The translations under genes and the position numbers were made by a program. The notes beneath the pieces are model-generated. The model was not told the DNA's origin, made no database searches, and worked only from the letters and a program-made list of their open reading frames with translations. 64,000 bases of DNA, taken from positions 992,001 to 1,056,000 of the forward strand of contig NZ_CP122961.1 of assembly GCF_029854215.1 (NCBI RefSeq). Direction: 5' to 3'. Below, piece by piece: positions 53,158-62,600 of this stretch (its first letter is position 1; the number at the start of each line of letters is the position of its first letter). Source of the DNA: Halomonas alkaliantarctica. Lineage in GTDB: Bacteria; Pseudomonadota; Gammaproteobacteria; Pseudomonadales; Halomonadaceae.

Positions 53158-53829
53158 TTTTCTAGCGTGACGTTGTGAAGCCGCCACCAGGGCGCGAATC
53201 AAGCGCTGCTGGGGGCGGTTGAAAATTAGCCACTCTGGGTGCCACTGCACGCCAATCAAAAAGTCGTGCTCCCGCGATTCAATGCCCTGCACCAAACCAT
53301 CCCTGTCGCGGGCGACGATTTCAATGCCTCTGCCCGTCTGATAAACAGCTTGGTGATGCAGGCTATTAACTCGGCACCAGGTGACCCCTAGCAGGCGATG
53401 CAGCTTGCTTGCTCCTACTATATCAACGGTTTTGCGCGGTAGTACGGTGCGGCGCCGTTTTATCCCTTCATGGGTGGTGTAGATATCCGGGTCCAGAGTG
53501 CCGCCAAGATGTACGTTGATTAATTGTGCCCCCCGGCAAATACCCAGCACCGGTGTATGCAGCGGTATAAAACGTTCAAGTAGGGCCAGTTCCAGCTCAT
53601 CCCGTGCAGGGTCAAGTCGTACATCCAACTGGACTTCGCCACCGTAAAGGTGGGCCTGAATATCGTCGCCGCCGCCAATAATTAAACCATCAAGACTTTC
53701 CGGCTGTGGCCGAGAAGGCGATAGCCGCAGCGGTTTTCCGCCGTGCCGCCAGACGGCAAACCAATCAAACCACCATGCCAGGTGGCTTTTTTGGTCAGAG
53801 GTAGTAATTCCGATAAGCGGCCGAGTCAT
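53140..53829 (-). CDS. Gamma-glutamyl-gamma-aminobutyrate hydrolase-like protein (peptidase C26)
   Basis: A 229-residue class-I-GATase-fold hydrolase. It has [13 protein letters not shown] at the N-terminus, [16 protein letters not shown], the nucleophile C98 in [16 protein letters not shown] and the His-Glu pair in GVQWHPEW. PuuD-like relatives cut gamma-glutamyl bonds. The gene is 61 bp downstream of an amidoligase gene on the same strand; the pair recalls amidoligase plus C26-hydrolase modules predicted to make and trim gamma-glutamyl or similar amide conjugates. It overlaps tpx by 18 bp. The substrate is unknown. Confidence 0.85.
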   Translation of the reverse strand: MTRPLIGITTSDQKSHLAWWFDWFAVWRHGGKPLRLSPSRPQPESLDGLIIGGGDDIQAHLYGGEVQLDVRLDPARDELELALLERFIPLHTPVLGICRGAQLINVHLGGTLDPDIYTTHEGIKRRRTVLPRKTVDIVGASKLHRLLGVTWCRVNSLHHQAVYQTGRGIEIVARDRDGLVQGIESREHDFLIGVQWHPEWLIFNRPQQRLIRALVAASQRHARKSVQNR

Positions 53830-53890
53830 GCGGATAGTTACTCACTGTGACAGGAAATGAAAAAATGCAAAACGAGGTGCGGTAAAAACG

Positions 53891-54901
53891 CTAGCGCTTA
53901 CGACGAAGCCAACGAAACAGTTTCTCTTTTATGCGGATCAGCATCGGTCGGTTATGGTCGGCGATATACTCAGCGCAACGAGCGAGCAAAACCTCAGAAT
54001 TGGCGGCAAGTTTCTCAACTTCCACCCAGCGATTCCACTCGGTCACAGAGCCCCACCCTGGCTGCGAAAGCTGGGCGTTAGGTAGGCGATAGTGAAAGGT
54101 AGGGCGCGGCTTGGTAAGTTGGGTATGCAGCAATTCATTGGGGTGGTCGGGGCGCAGGTAGGCAAATAACGGTAGCAAATCCAGCTCGCGGTTGCGCGTC
54201 GGGTTGTGGTGCAGGTAGTCGTCAATTAGCGTGTCAAGGTCAGGCTTATAGCGGCTATCCAGTACTTTTAGCGCGTAGGCTTTGTGAAATGGATTGGCAT
54301 GGGGCAGCATCTCGCGGGTAATATCGACTTTGATTTCGTCACGCAACCAGCCAGCCAGCAGTAGGTAAGCGCGCAGCATAGCGAGTAAGTAGTCAACGTC
54401 GAAACGCTCCACTTCAGGGTTTAGGTGTAAACCAAACCCATACAGCAGGCTGGCATCGGTGCCCTTGGCGCCGTGTTCACGCAGAGCCTCGAACAGCGCG
54501 TCTAAATCTTCCAGTTCATTCCAAGGTATCGGAGGGCAAACGATTTCAGTAGGCACCAGGCCGGTGACCATATCACCAATCAATTCGCGGGTTTTTTGAT
54601 GAAACTCGACCCGCCGCTGGTGCTGATGGCGCGCCCATTCGCTGTCTTCAGCGTGAGGGTCGTCGACCAGTGATTTGTCGGGATGTGCATACTGGGTGTC
54701 GAGCTCGATACCAAATTCACCCCAACGGGTATCTTCTACTAGTAGCCGATGGGGGCTTACCACGTTAAGCTCCCCGCCAAACAGCTCACGTACGATCATC
54801 GCTGTGTCTCGGGGCGGCAGGCCAGCGAATTCAATTTCGACGCCAACTTGCCGGATTTCCCCGTGGCTGTTTATGCGCTTAGGTGGAGCTTGTAGCGTCA
54901 T
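53891..54901 (-). CDS. Amidoligase-family enzyme (Amidoligase_2, glutamine synthetase-like fold)
   Basis: A 336-residue protein of the putative amidoligase family. RQVGVEIEFAGLPPRD has the xExE metal-binding strand shared with gamma-glutamylcysteine synthetase and glutamine synthetase. EFGIELDTQY and LYGFGLHLNPEVERFDVDY give further active-site strands. It should form an amide bond between a carboxylate and an amine using ATP. The C-terminus is basic (EKLFRWLRRKR). The C26-type hydrolase follows on the same strand. The product is unknown. No member of this exact pair that I know of has a defined pathway. Confidence 0.82.
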   Translation of the reverse strand: MTLQAPPKRINSHGEIRQVGVEIEFAGLPPRDTAMIVRELFGGELNVVSPHRLLVEDTRWGEFGIELDTQYAHPDKSLVDDPHAEDSEWARHQHQRRVEFHQKTRELIGDMVTGLVPTEIVCPPIPWNELEDLDALFEALREHGAKGTDASLLYGFGLHLNPEVERFDVDYLLAMLRAYLLLAGWLRDEIKVDITREMLPHANPFHKAYALKVLDSRYKPDLDTLIDDYLHHNPTRNRELDLLPLFAYLRPDHPNELLHTQLTKPRPTFHYRLPNAQLSQPGWGSVTEWNRWVEVEKLAANSEVLLARCAEYIADHNRPMLIRIKEKLFRWLRRKR

Positions 54902-55044
54902 CTCGGCATCCTTGAGGTGAACGTTTAAGTCTCCAGCCTATCATAGTCACGCATTGAGACTGAGCGTATTACTGGGTTCAGTAAGCCATAGCGGCGGCAC
55001 ACGATAAGCAAGGCGCCATCAACGCTAATTTTCAGGAGTAGGGC

Positions 55045-57579
55045 GTGCGACAGCACTGGTTAATCAATTCGGTAATAGGCTTTTGCTTTTATGTGTTGGC
55101 AGGCCTAGCCGTGACAAGCATGGCAATAACCCAGGCCCAGGCGCAAACGGTGTCGCTGCCCGGGCTGAGCAGCGGTTCCGAAGAGCAAACGGCCGATGTT
55201 AGCAACGAAGAGTTTCAGAATTCGCTAACCGACGTCATCACGATGCTCGAAAATGAAGAGCGGCGCACCGAACTGCTCAAATCGCTACGCGAGCTGCAGG
55301 TCGCTGCAGATGCGGCCGGTGAGGATGAGGGTGTGGTGCACCAAGGGCTGCTGGGTGCGCTCGCCGACACCTTGAGCGACCTTGGCGATCAGGCCCAATC
55401 GGGAGACTCACCGGTTGATCAGTGGTCACGCCAGCTCGTTCAAGGTGCGGAGGATTTGCGCGCGCTTAACGATGATGCGGACCAGGGTGAGGCGATGCGA
55501 GCCGTTGTTGAAGGAACCGTGCTCGCCCTGTTATGGATCGTGCTGCTGGTGATGATGATTGCCTTTGGGCGCATGCTGGCAACCCGGCGTGAGTGGCCAC
55601 TGGATCTGCCCCGGGATCCGAAGGGCTGGTTGTTAGCAGTGCACTTTTTACGCCGCATGCTGCCTTGGGCGCTGTCGTTTGCCATTACCTTAGGGATCGG
55701 TCAGGTGCTGCCCGATAGCCCTGGGCGAACGCTGGTGCTGGTGGTGGCCTATATCTGTTTATGTGGCCGCGCGCTCTCAGTAGTGTTTGAGACGGTCATC
55801 GCGTTCTTTAGCCGTGGCCACCGTTTTACCGCGGTTCAACTGCTTCAGCAGCACGCCCTTCGCGGCCTGTTTGTAATCGGGGCCTTGATTGCGCTGGGTG
55901 ATGCGGTCAACTCCTCGCGTCTAGTTGAAATGCTGGGTAGCGAACTGTCGAGCCTTGTCTCTGTTCTCTCCAATATGCTTGCGGCGTTACTCGCAGCGCG
56001 ATTTATTCTTAAATTCAAGCGTCCCGTGCGCCACCTGATTTGCAATCGGCCATACAAGCAGCGCCGGGATGCGAATACGGCCGTTGAGATGATTCGCTCT
56101 TTGGGGGGGCTATGGCACATACCCGCGCTACTGCTGGTGAGTGGTTCGCTGCTGGCAATTTTTATCACCGTCGGCGATGTGGGGACTGCCCTGGCTCGCT
56201 CGATTATTTCCGCTAGCCTGTTGGTGCTAACGCTGGTGGTCACTGGGCTGTTGCGCAGGCAGTCTGAGCGGATGGGCAAGCGTCGTCATCGACACCGCCA
56301 AAGCCAGTACCGTAAACGGTTAGAGCGCTTCGGCTTTGTGTTGGCACATATTTGTTCGTGGATGGTGTTTGCTGAGCTCTCGATGCAGGTGTGGGGCAGT
56401 TCGTTCTTTGGGCTAGGCCAGCAGGCCGTGGCCAGCGCGCGGATTGGCCAAGCGCTGGTGAGCCTGGGTGCCACCGTGCTCCTGGCGTGGCTAGTCTGGA
56501 TATTTGCCGATACCGCCATTCAGCGGGCGCTGACGTCGTCGGCGCGCTCGCGGGGGCGGCGGGTCAATCAGGCCCGGGCGCAAACCATCACGCCAATGAT
56601 CCGCAACGTCATCTTCGTCACCATTCTAATTATTGCCGTTATCGCCGGGTTGGCTAATTTGGGTGTCAACGTGACACCGCTGCTGGCCGGTGCCGGTGTG
56701 ATCGGTTTGGCGATTGGTTTTGGTGCCCAAACACTGGTGCAGGATTTAATTACCGGTATCTTTATTTTGATCGAAGATTCCCTGGCGGTTGATGACTTCG
56801 TACAGATCAATAGCCATACCGGTACCGTTGAAGGTCTGACGTTGCGTACGGTGCGGCTGCGCGATTTGGACGGAATTGTGCATATCATCACCTTCAGCCG
56901 GATTGAATCGATTCATAATATGTCGCGCCAGTTCGGCATCGCGCTGATGCGTATCCGCATTCCCTTCGATATGAAAATTGACGATGCCATTACGCTGATG
57001 CAGGAGACCGCCCAGGAGCTGCGCCGCGACCCGATGATGCGCCACTACATCTGGTCGCCGCTGGAAATGCAGGGCATCCAGGGCTTTGAAGATGGCTGCC
57101 CTATTTTACGCATGCGCTTTCGCACCGCGCCGGAGATGCAGTGGGATGTCTCGCGGGCGTTTAACCTGTTGCTGAAGCAGCGTATGGAAGCTCAAGAGAT
57201 TGACCTGGGCGTGCCGCGTCTTAGTGTCAGTATGGAAGCGCGTGCCGAAGACCGCATGGAGGCCACTGCGGGCACTTCATTCTCTTTAGAAGAGGGCTCG
57301 CAAGAACAAACCGTGCAAGAAAATGGCTCTTCTAAGAATGAGCAGGGCAAGGGAGAGTCGACGCAAGCCGGTGAATCACCCCCCGAAGATCATAAGAAAC
57401 CTGCACCGCCGAAGCCCGCACCACGCCCGACAAAAGCCGAGATTCGCCAGGATGAGCAGACGCGCAAGCATGATAAGACGTCTAATCGTGCAGCATCACA
57501 TCGGCAAAAGCCCCAGGCACAGGGCAAGCCCCAGGGCGATACCTATACCAGCACCGGCGGCGAATACGGCGATGAGTAG
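55045..57579 (+). CDS. Large MscS-family mechanosensitive channel
   Basis: An 844-residue inner-membrane protein with a signal peptide (cleavage near AQAQ), a periplasmic domain of about 130 residues rich in acidic residues, and about ten membrane helices. The MscS core has the pore helix LLAGAGVIGLAIGFGAQTLV and DDFVQINSHTGTVEGLTLRT for the beta domain. After the channel, the last 100 residues are a charged Pro/Lys/Gln-rich tail, unusual for MscS proteins. It should release solutes on hypo-osmotic shock, important for a halophile. The start is GTG with GGAG upstream. Its last 84 bp overlap a gene on the other strand. Confidence 0.92.
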   Translation: MRQHWLINSVIGFCFYVLAGLAVTSMAITQAQAQTVSLPGLSSGSEEQTADVSNEEFQNSLTDVITMLENEERRTELLKSLRELQVAADAAGEDEGVVHQGLLGALADTLSDLGDQAQSGDSPVDQWSRQLVQGAEDLRALNDDADQGEAMRAVVEGTVLALLWIVLLVMMIAFGRMLATRREWPLDLPRDPKGWLLAVHFLRRMLPWALSFAITLGIGQVLPDSPGRTLVLVVAYICLCGRALSVVFETVIAFFSRGHRFTAVQLLQQHALRGLFVIGALIALGDAVNSSRLVEMLGSELSSLVSVLSNMLAALLAARFILKFKRPVRHLICNRPYKQRRDANTAVEMIRSLGGLWHIPALLLVSGSLLAIFITVGDVGTALARSIISASLLVLTLVVTGLLRRQSERMGKRRHRHRQSQYRKRLERFGFVLAHICSWMVFAELSMQVWGSSFFGLGQQAVASARIGQALVSLGATVLLAWLVWIFADTAIQRALTSSARSRGRRVNQARAQTITPMIRNVIFVTILIIAVIAGLANLGVNVTPLLAGAGVIGLAIGFGAQTLVQDLITGIFILIEDSLAVDDFVQINSHTGTVEGLTLRTVRLRDLDGIVHIITFSRIESIHNMSRQFGIALMRIRIPFDMKIDDAITLMQETAQELRRDPMMRHYIWSPLEMQGIQGFEDGCPILRMRFRTAPEMQWDVSRAFNLLLKQRMEAQEIDLGVPRLSVSMEARAEDRMEATAGTSFSLEEGSQEQTVQENGSSKNEQGKGESTQAGESPPEDHKKPAPPKPAPRPTKAEIRQDEQTRKHDKTSNRAASHRQKPQAQGKPQGDTYTSTGGEYGDE

Positions 57580-57927
57580 CCATGGCCCGCGTAAACGACG
57601 CCAGCGGTTATACAGCGAGACCGCGTGGCTAACGCGGTCGACCAGTTCGTCGTGACGGGAAATGATGTGATCCGGCGGTAGCGAAAAGTCGTTGGCGACA
57701 TCGCCCTGCCAGTGGGCGCCGTGGCTGAGTCCCAGACGCGCTCGTAGTTTGCCGATATCGCTTACGGTGACGTGCAGCGTGTCGTAGGCTTCGCGGCGTT
57801 CGGCAACCGTGAACACCGCCTCGGCATCCTGACGTAGCGCGCTATGCTGGCAGCTAGCAACGGCTTGGCTTATTTCTTGTTCATTGGCCTCGGGGGAAAC
57901 CGCGAGGCGCTGGTACAAATCGCGCAT
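57496..57927 (-). CDS. Membrane-anchored, J-domain-like protein lacking HPD
   Basis: A 143-residue protein. The N-terminus (MRDLYQRLAVSPEANEQEIS and VFTVAERREAYDTLH) follows the pattern of a DnaJ J-domain, but the HPD tripeptide needed to stimulate DnaK is absent and the domain is shortened. The C-terminus has a membrane helix (WLLIAVFAAGAGIGIALGLA). The last 84 bp are antisense to the MscS tail. It is 76 bp downstream of a true J-domain gene, so the two are probably co-transcribed and functionally linked. Real expression is likely but not certain. Confidence 0.65.
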   Translation of the reverse strand: MRDLYQRLAVSPEANEQEISQAVASCQHSALRQDAEAVFTVAERREAYDTLHVTVSDIGKLRARLGLSHGAHWQGDVANDFSLPPDHIISRHDELVDRVSHAVSLYNRWRRLRGPWLLIAVFAAGAGIGIALGLALCLGLLPM

Positions 57928-58003
57928 AGGGGGCTATTGTTTCTCTTGGGACCTGATTCTCGTGTGCCAGTGCATAGTGCAAAACCTTTAGCGTTGCATG
58001 GTC

Positions 58004-59020
58004 TTAGTAAGTTTGCATCAAATAATCATAGGCGTTTTTAATACGCTGAAATCGCGCTGAAGCCAAGGCGACCTGCTGTTCGCTTTCCGAATAGAAGCGG
58101 TCTGGATGGTGGAGCTGCGCCATCCGCCGATAAGCGTGGCGAACCTCTATCCGGGTGGCGCCTGGGGTGAGGCCCAGCACCGAAAGCGCACGCGTGGTGC
58201 GGTCGGGTGGTGGCGGTGAGGGTCTCTGTTGGCGATTGCCTTGCTCTTGTTGGCGATAGTCTTGCTGGCGAGAGCGGCGTTGTTCGCGCTCGGCCTGTTC
58301 ACGCTGCTGTTGCTGCCTTTGCCGTTCCTGCTCCTGTTGGCGTGTCCGTTCACGCTGGCGCTGCTGTTCCTGGTCTCGCGCCTGGCGGGCCTGTTCCTGG
58401 CGCTGCTGCTTCTCCTGCTGTTTTTGCTGCTTCTGTTGGTGGCGCTGTTCTTTCTTTTGTTGCTGTTGTTCGGCCCGTGCGTTGGCCTGTTGGTGTTGCT
58501 GCTCAGCGGCTTCAGCCTCGCGTACTTTGCGAGCATGGTAATCTGGATCGTGAGTTTGCCAGTAGGCATCGCGGCTAGGATCTTCGGGGTTGCCAAGCGG
58601 GGTGCCGGTGAGTTCTTTAAACAGGGTGTTTAAAGTCATCGGTGTAACGCTGAGTAGATCGGCCAAAAAACGCAAAATATAGTGGTTGGCTAGCGACAGC
58701 TCGCCGTCATCGGTGGCGACGGTTATCGCTTGATGAATAACGCTAAGGCTGCGCTCAGTGCCGCACTCTTTGCGAATCACCTCGGCGGCTAATTGGATCG
58801 CTTGCAGGTCTTGGCTATGGGCAATACTCATCACCGGACCCAGCTCATGCCCGTGGCGAAACTGCGCTGTTACCTGGGCCAAACGGCGCCGCCGCTGACC
58901 TTCCGATACGTGTTGGCGGTGCACCAGCACCCAGGCCAACAGCAGCAGGGTTGCCGTATCCACTTGGCTGCGGCTCTTTAATAGCAGCAGCTCAAAGGGT
59001 GAAAAACGGGCAATGGACAT
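58004..59020 (-). CDS. TerB-like / J-domain co-chaperone with long Gln/Arg-rich linker
   Basis: A 338-residue protein. The N-terminal 140 residues are helical and TerB/DjlA-like (QFRHGHELGPVMSIAHSQDL, the VATDDGELSLANHYILRF segment). A low-complexity linker of roughly 100 residues, nearly all Q, R, E, K and A, follows. The C-terminal J-domain (ALSVLGLTPGATRIEVRHAY, with HHPDRFYS containing the HPD motif) should stimulate DnaK. It lies in the same order as DjlA but without the N-terminal membrane helix. GGAG precedes the ATG. The J-like membrane protein follows downstream. Confidence 0.82.
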   Translation of the reverse strand: MSIARFSPFELLLLKSRSQVDTATLLLLAWVLVHRQHVSEGQRRRRLAQVTAQFRHGHELGPVMSIAHSQDLQAIQLAAEVIRKECGTERSLSVIHQAITVATDDGELSLANHYILRFLADLLSVTPMTLNTLFKELTGTPLGNPEDPSRDAYWQTHDPDYHARKVREAEAAEQQHQQANARAEQQQQKKEQRHQQKQQKQQEKQQRQEQARQARDQEQQRQRERTRQQEQERQRQQQQREQAEREQRRSRQQDYRQQEQGNRQQRPSPPPPDRTTRALSVLGLTPGATRIEVRHAYRRMAQLHHPDRFYSESEQQVALASARFQRIKNAYDYLMQTY

Positions 59021-59134
59021 TTCCTAGCTCCACAGATGAAGAGGTGAACAGAGGGCGGTGGCTTTATGCGGCACCCTGATCATTTTAGCCATGGTATATC
59101 ATCACGTTAGGCAAAGGAGTAGGAGATTGATGAG

Positions 59135-60565
59135 TTGATCAACGTTGAGCGTAAAAACAGCTTTCAGCTGCGTCTTACCCGGCGGCTCAAGGAAGAGACA
59201 TCGCATAACCTCGACGTCTATCTTTTTGTGCCTGGCGAACTGGGCTTAAGCACCCAGCTTATCTCAGAAGAAGCCTTTTATCATGCTGCCATCAATGTCT
59301 CGCGCACCTACTACAGTGATGAGTATCTCCTGCCACTGGTGCACAGTCGGCTGGCCAGCCGCAATCGGCTCGGCAGCGACTCATACCGATTGAGTCTAAG
59401 TCTTTACGCCTACCAGTACGTGGAAGCCATGGAGCGTACTACCCGCTCAATGCTAGTGAGTGCCAACAAGCTTCGTCATGCCCGCCAAGAGGAGCGGGAA
59501 GAGAACAGGGAGGTACAAGAGAGCGCCGTCGCCCTACGCGATCAGCTGCATGAAATGATCGACCTAAGCGACGGTATTCTCAAGCGGCTGCGTCGCCACC
59601 AGCCCGATGATGAAAGCTTCAATAAGTACTTTGCCAATATTGATAACTACCTCTCCTGGTTTACCGAACAGCAGTTGCTGGCGCTGGTGGCCCACATGCC
59701 CCGCGGCGGTGAGTTTACCGATATTCGTCGACGTTTTATTAGCGTATGTCATCGTGAGGGCGAGTATCGCCGTGAGCAACAGTACAACGCCGAGCGAGTG
59801 ATGGCCGACCCCACGCGAATGTCGAATAAAATGCGTTTGTTGCGGCGCCTGATTGAGCACCCGATCACCCTGAAACAGGAGGCGTTGGAGCTGGGGGGCG
59901 GCGAGCAGAAAGCGGTAAAAGCGCTAGCCACGGCGGTGGTAATGGCCTTTGTGTCGTTAGGTGTGCTGCAGCTGCGTAATGCTTTGGGAGATATCACCGC
60001 ATTGTTCGTATTAGCCATGGCGCTGCTATACGCCATGCGCGAGGTGTTTAAGGATGATTTGCGCAATACCCTTTGGCGCTGGTTGCGTAAAGGCCGCCCC
60101 AAGTGGCGCCGCCAGTATTTAGACCCCACGCGCAATGCCGTGGTGGGACGCCAATTGGAGTGGTTTGACTACAAGCGTTTTGCTTCGCTGGGTGACGATA
60201 TTCAGCAGATGCGTCGCCGTACGGTAGCCCAGCGTGAAGAAGTGGTGCTGCACTACCGCTCGAGCTCACGTATGTCGCCCACGCGCTTTTTAAGCGGCTA
60301 CGAGCACACTCGCGAAACGCTCAATCTGGATATTTCCATGTTGACGCGGCTAATGAGTAAGGGAAAACATCATATCTACCGTCTTAAAGATGGCCAGGCA
60401 GTGCGTGAGGGCGTCGAGCGTCGCCATCTGTTCAACTTGGTGATTCGTGAGACCGGCAGTGAGGATACGCCCTATCTCGCCCGCTGGAAGGTCGTCGTTA
60501 GCCGCTCGGGGATTGTCGATGTTGAGAAAGTCGAAGAGAGCACTGTGGTGAAGGAGGGCAAGTAA
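59135..60565 (+). CDS. Unrecognised membrane protein, 476 residues
   Basis: I do not recognise a family. The N-terminal 260 residues are soluble and helical, with a coiled-coil stretch (RHARQEEREENREVQESAVA). Two adjacent membrane helices lie near residues 265-305 (ALATAVVMAFVSLGVLQLRN and ITALFVLAMALLYAM). The C-terminal 170 residues are basic and soluble. Both ends should face the cytoplasm. The start is TTG with AGGAG nine bases before; an ATG six bases upstream is in another frame and stops at once. It is divergent from the J-domain genes. The sequence is well formed and not repetitive, so it is a real gene. Confidence 0.75.
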   Translation: MINVERKNSFQLRLTRRLKEETSHNLDVYLFVPGELGLSTQLISEEAFYHAAINVSRTYYSDEYLLPLVHSRLASRNRLGSDSYRLSLSLYAYQYVEAMERTTRSMLVSANKLRHARQEEREENREVQESAVALRDQLHEMIDLSDGILKRLRRHQPDDESFNKYFANIDNYLSWFTEQQLLALVAHMPRGGEFTDIRRRFISVCHREGEYRREQQYNAERVMADPTRMSNKMRLLRRLIEHPITLKQEALELGGGEQKAVKALATAVVMAFVSLGVLQLRNALGDITALFVLAMALLYAMREVFKDDLRNTLWRWLRKGRPKWRRQYLDPTRNAVVGRQLEWFDYKRFASLGDDIQQMRRRTVAQREEVVLHYRSSSRMSPTRFLSGYEHTRETLNLDISMLTRLMSKGKHHIYRLKDGQAVREGVERRHLFNLVIRETGSEDTPYLARWKVVVSRSGIVDVEKVEESTVVKEGK

Positions 60566-60729
60566 GAAAGGGACAATAAACTGCGCTAGGTCAACGCAGC
60601 CTCAATGCGTTCTTTGATATCACCTCTTGGCATGGGCAAATTGCCTGCACCGAACTAGTCTCAAAGTACAGGCAGACTAATCTGCATTTGCGGCCCTGTC
60701 TTTAAAGGTTGAGTGCAAGGAGGAGTACA

Positions 60730-61419
60730 ATGCAAGCTATCGATATTATGACGCCCAAAGTGGTGAGTGTGGGGCCTGATGCTCAAGTGCGAGAAATTGC
60801 GCAACTGCTGCTCAAGCACCGTATTAGTGCGGTACCTGTCGTAGATAGTGAGCACCGGGTGATTGGCATTGTCAGTGAAGGCGATTTAATGCGCCGAGTA
60901 AAAGGCGACGGTGACCATCGCGACTCCTGGTGGTTATCGCTGTTTACCGCCGGTAAGGATGCTGGCGACTATGTTAAGTCCCATGGTCGTAAAGCTCACG
61001 AGGTCATGACCCCGAACCCGATGACCGTCGAAGAGAACACGCCGCTGCATACCATTGCGCGAATGCTGGAAAAACATCATATCAAGCGGGTGCCTGTGCT
61101 ACGTGATGGCAAGTTAGTGGGCATTGTTAGCCGCGCTAACTTGCTCCAAGGTATCGCCAATGCCGCAGTGGCGCCGACCCAGTCGCCCACGGATGATCGT
61201 CAAATTCGGGAGTCTATTCTCAATGAAGTTGAGCATAACACCGGCGTACACGTTGAGGGCATTAGCGTGATTGTGGACGGCGGCGCTGTGGAGGTATGGG
61301 GGCTGGTTGAATCGCTTGAACAGAAGCAGGCAGTAACCGTTGCTGCGGAAAACGTGCCTGGGGTCACCCAAGTCGAAAACCATCTGGGCATGATGCCACG
61401 GGGTGTGGGCTATATGTGA
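60730..61419 (+). CDS. CBS-pair and BON domain protein
   Basis: A 229-residue soluble protein. Two CBS motifs (AIDIMTPKVVSVGPDAQVRE, VVDSEHRVIGIVSEGDLMRR; then VMTPNPMTVEENTPLHTIA, LRDGKLVGIVSRANLLQGI) bind adenine nucleotides in this family. A BON domain at the C-terminus (VEVWGLVESLEQKQAVTVAA, NVPGVTQVENHL) may contact membranes or other proteins. AAGGAGG precedes the ATG at 60730. A terminator follows. Confidence 0.92.
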   Translation: MQAIDIMTPKVVSVGPDAQVREIAQLLLKHRISAVPVVDSEHRVIGIVSEGDLMRRVKGDGDHRDSWWLSLFTAGKDAGDYVKSHGRKAHEVMTPNPMTVEENTPLHTIARMLEKHHIKRVPVLRDGKLVGIVSRANLLQGIANAAVAPTQSPTDDRQIRESILNEVEHNTGVHVEGISVIVDGGAVEVWGLVESLEQKQAVTVAAENVPGVTQVENHLGMMPRGVGYM

Positions 61420-61422
61420 CCT

Positions 61423-61448
61423 AAAGCCCGCTTAAAATAGCGGGCTTT
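61423..61448. terminator. Bidirectional terminator between CBS-BON and aminotransferase genes
   Basis: AAAGCCCGCT pairs perfectly with AGCGGGCTTT around TAAAAT. T-runs are short on both strands. It lies between two convergent genes. Confidence 0.8.
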
Positions 61449-61475
61449 ACCTTCTTTGCTTTCTTAAACACCCTC

Positions 61476-62600
61476 TCAAAACACTGCTTTAATTGCCTGC
61501 TCCAAGCTGTTTACGCTGCGCTCTGTGTGGTGCAGTTTATCTAGGCCAAACAGACCAATGCGGAAGGTTTGGAAGTTATCACCTTCATCGCACATCAGCG
61601 GTACGCCGCCCGCTACTTGCACGCCCGCTTGGGCAAGCTTGCCCACTAAGCCACTATCGTCGCTGTAGCACACCACCACGCCTGGGGCTTCAAAGCCTTC
61701 CGCAGCAACGCTGGCAAAACCGTGGCGATTAAGCATGGCACGGACTTCCCGGCCAATCGCTTGCTGCTCCTCCTTTACCCTGGCAAAGCCGTAGGCGCGG
61801 GTCTCCTGCATGATATCTCGCAACTGCCGCAGTGCATCGGTAGGCATCGTGGCGTGGTAGGCGTGTCCGCCGTTCTCATAGGCTTGCATGATGCTGTGCC
61901 ACTTGCCTAGGTCGCAGGCAAAGCTGTTGCTCTGGGTGTCGCTCAAGCGCTGTGTAGCCCGCTCGGAAAGCATTACCATGGCGCAGCAGGGCGAACCGCT
62001 CCAACCTTTTTGCGGCGCACTCACCACCACATCAATGCCGAGTGCCTGCATATCCACCCACAGGGTGCCCGCGGCGATAGCATCTAACACAAACAAGCCG
62101 TCTACTTGGTGAGTGGCTTCGGCGAGCGCTTGAATATAGTCATCTGGAAGCAGCAAGCCAGCAGAGGTTTCGACTTGCGGGGCAAACACCACCGCGGGTT
62201 TTTCGTTATTAATCTGCGCGACGGCCTCATCAATGGGCACCGGCTGAAAAGGCGAGCGCGGGTCATCTGCATTGAGTCGTCGTGCTTTAAGCACCGTGTG
62301 TTGATCGGTTAAACGGCCCATCTCGATAATTTGCGTCCAGCGGTAGCTGAACCAGCCGTTGCGGATGACCAGGGTTTTTTGATCAACGGCAAACTGCCGC
62401 GCCACCGCTTCCATACCGAAGGTGCCACTACCGGGCACAATTACCGCTGCGTGGGCGTTATACACCTCTTTCAGCGTGGCTGAAATATCCCGCATCACAC
62501 CTTGAAACTGCTGTGACATGTGATTCAGCGAACGGTCTGTGTAGACCACCGAGTATTCAAGCAAGCCGTCGGGATCGACGTTGGGCAGTAAACCAGCCAT
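61476..62600 (-). CDS. Class V aminotransferase (alanine/serine-glyoxylate type)
   Basis: A 374-residue PLP enzyme. VIVPGSGTFGMEAVARQ binds the cofactor phosphate, FVLDAIAAGTLWVD carries the aspartate, and the Schiff-base lysine is in VVSAPQKGWSGSPCCAMVML. The family includes serine-pyruvate, alanine-glyoxylate and phosphonate aminotransferases; the exact substrate is not clear. GGAGA precedes the ATG. Confidence 0.88.
   Translation of the reverse strand: MAGLLPNVDPDGLLEYSVVYTDRSLNHMSQQFQGVMRDISATLKEVYNAHAAVIVPGSGTFGMEAVARQFAVDQKTLVIRNGWFSYRWTQIIEMGRLTDQHTVLKARRLNADDPRSPFQPVPIDEAVAQINNEKPAVVFAPQVETSAGLLLPDDYIQALAEATHQVDGLFVLDAIAAGTLWVDMQALGIDVVVSAPQKGWSGSPCCAMVMLSERATQRLSDTQSNSFACDLGKWHSIMQAYENGGHAYHATMPTDALRQLRDIMQETRAYGFARVKEEQQAIGREVRAMLNRHGFASVAAEGFEAPGVVVCYSDDSGLVGKLAQAGVQVAGGVPLMCDEGDNFQTFRIGLFGLDKLHHTERSVNSLEQAIKAVF

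Noticed and set aside
58207..58633. Leucine-rich open frames antisense to the J-domain gene linker
   Set aside because: They are the reverse complement of CAG/CGC-rich codons of the Gln/Arg linker, which reads as Leu/Ala; not membrane proteins.
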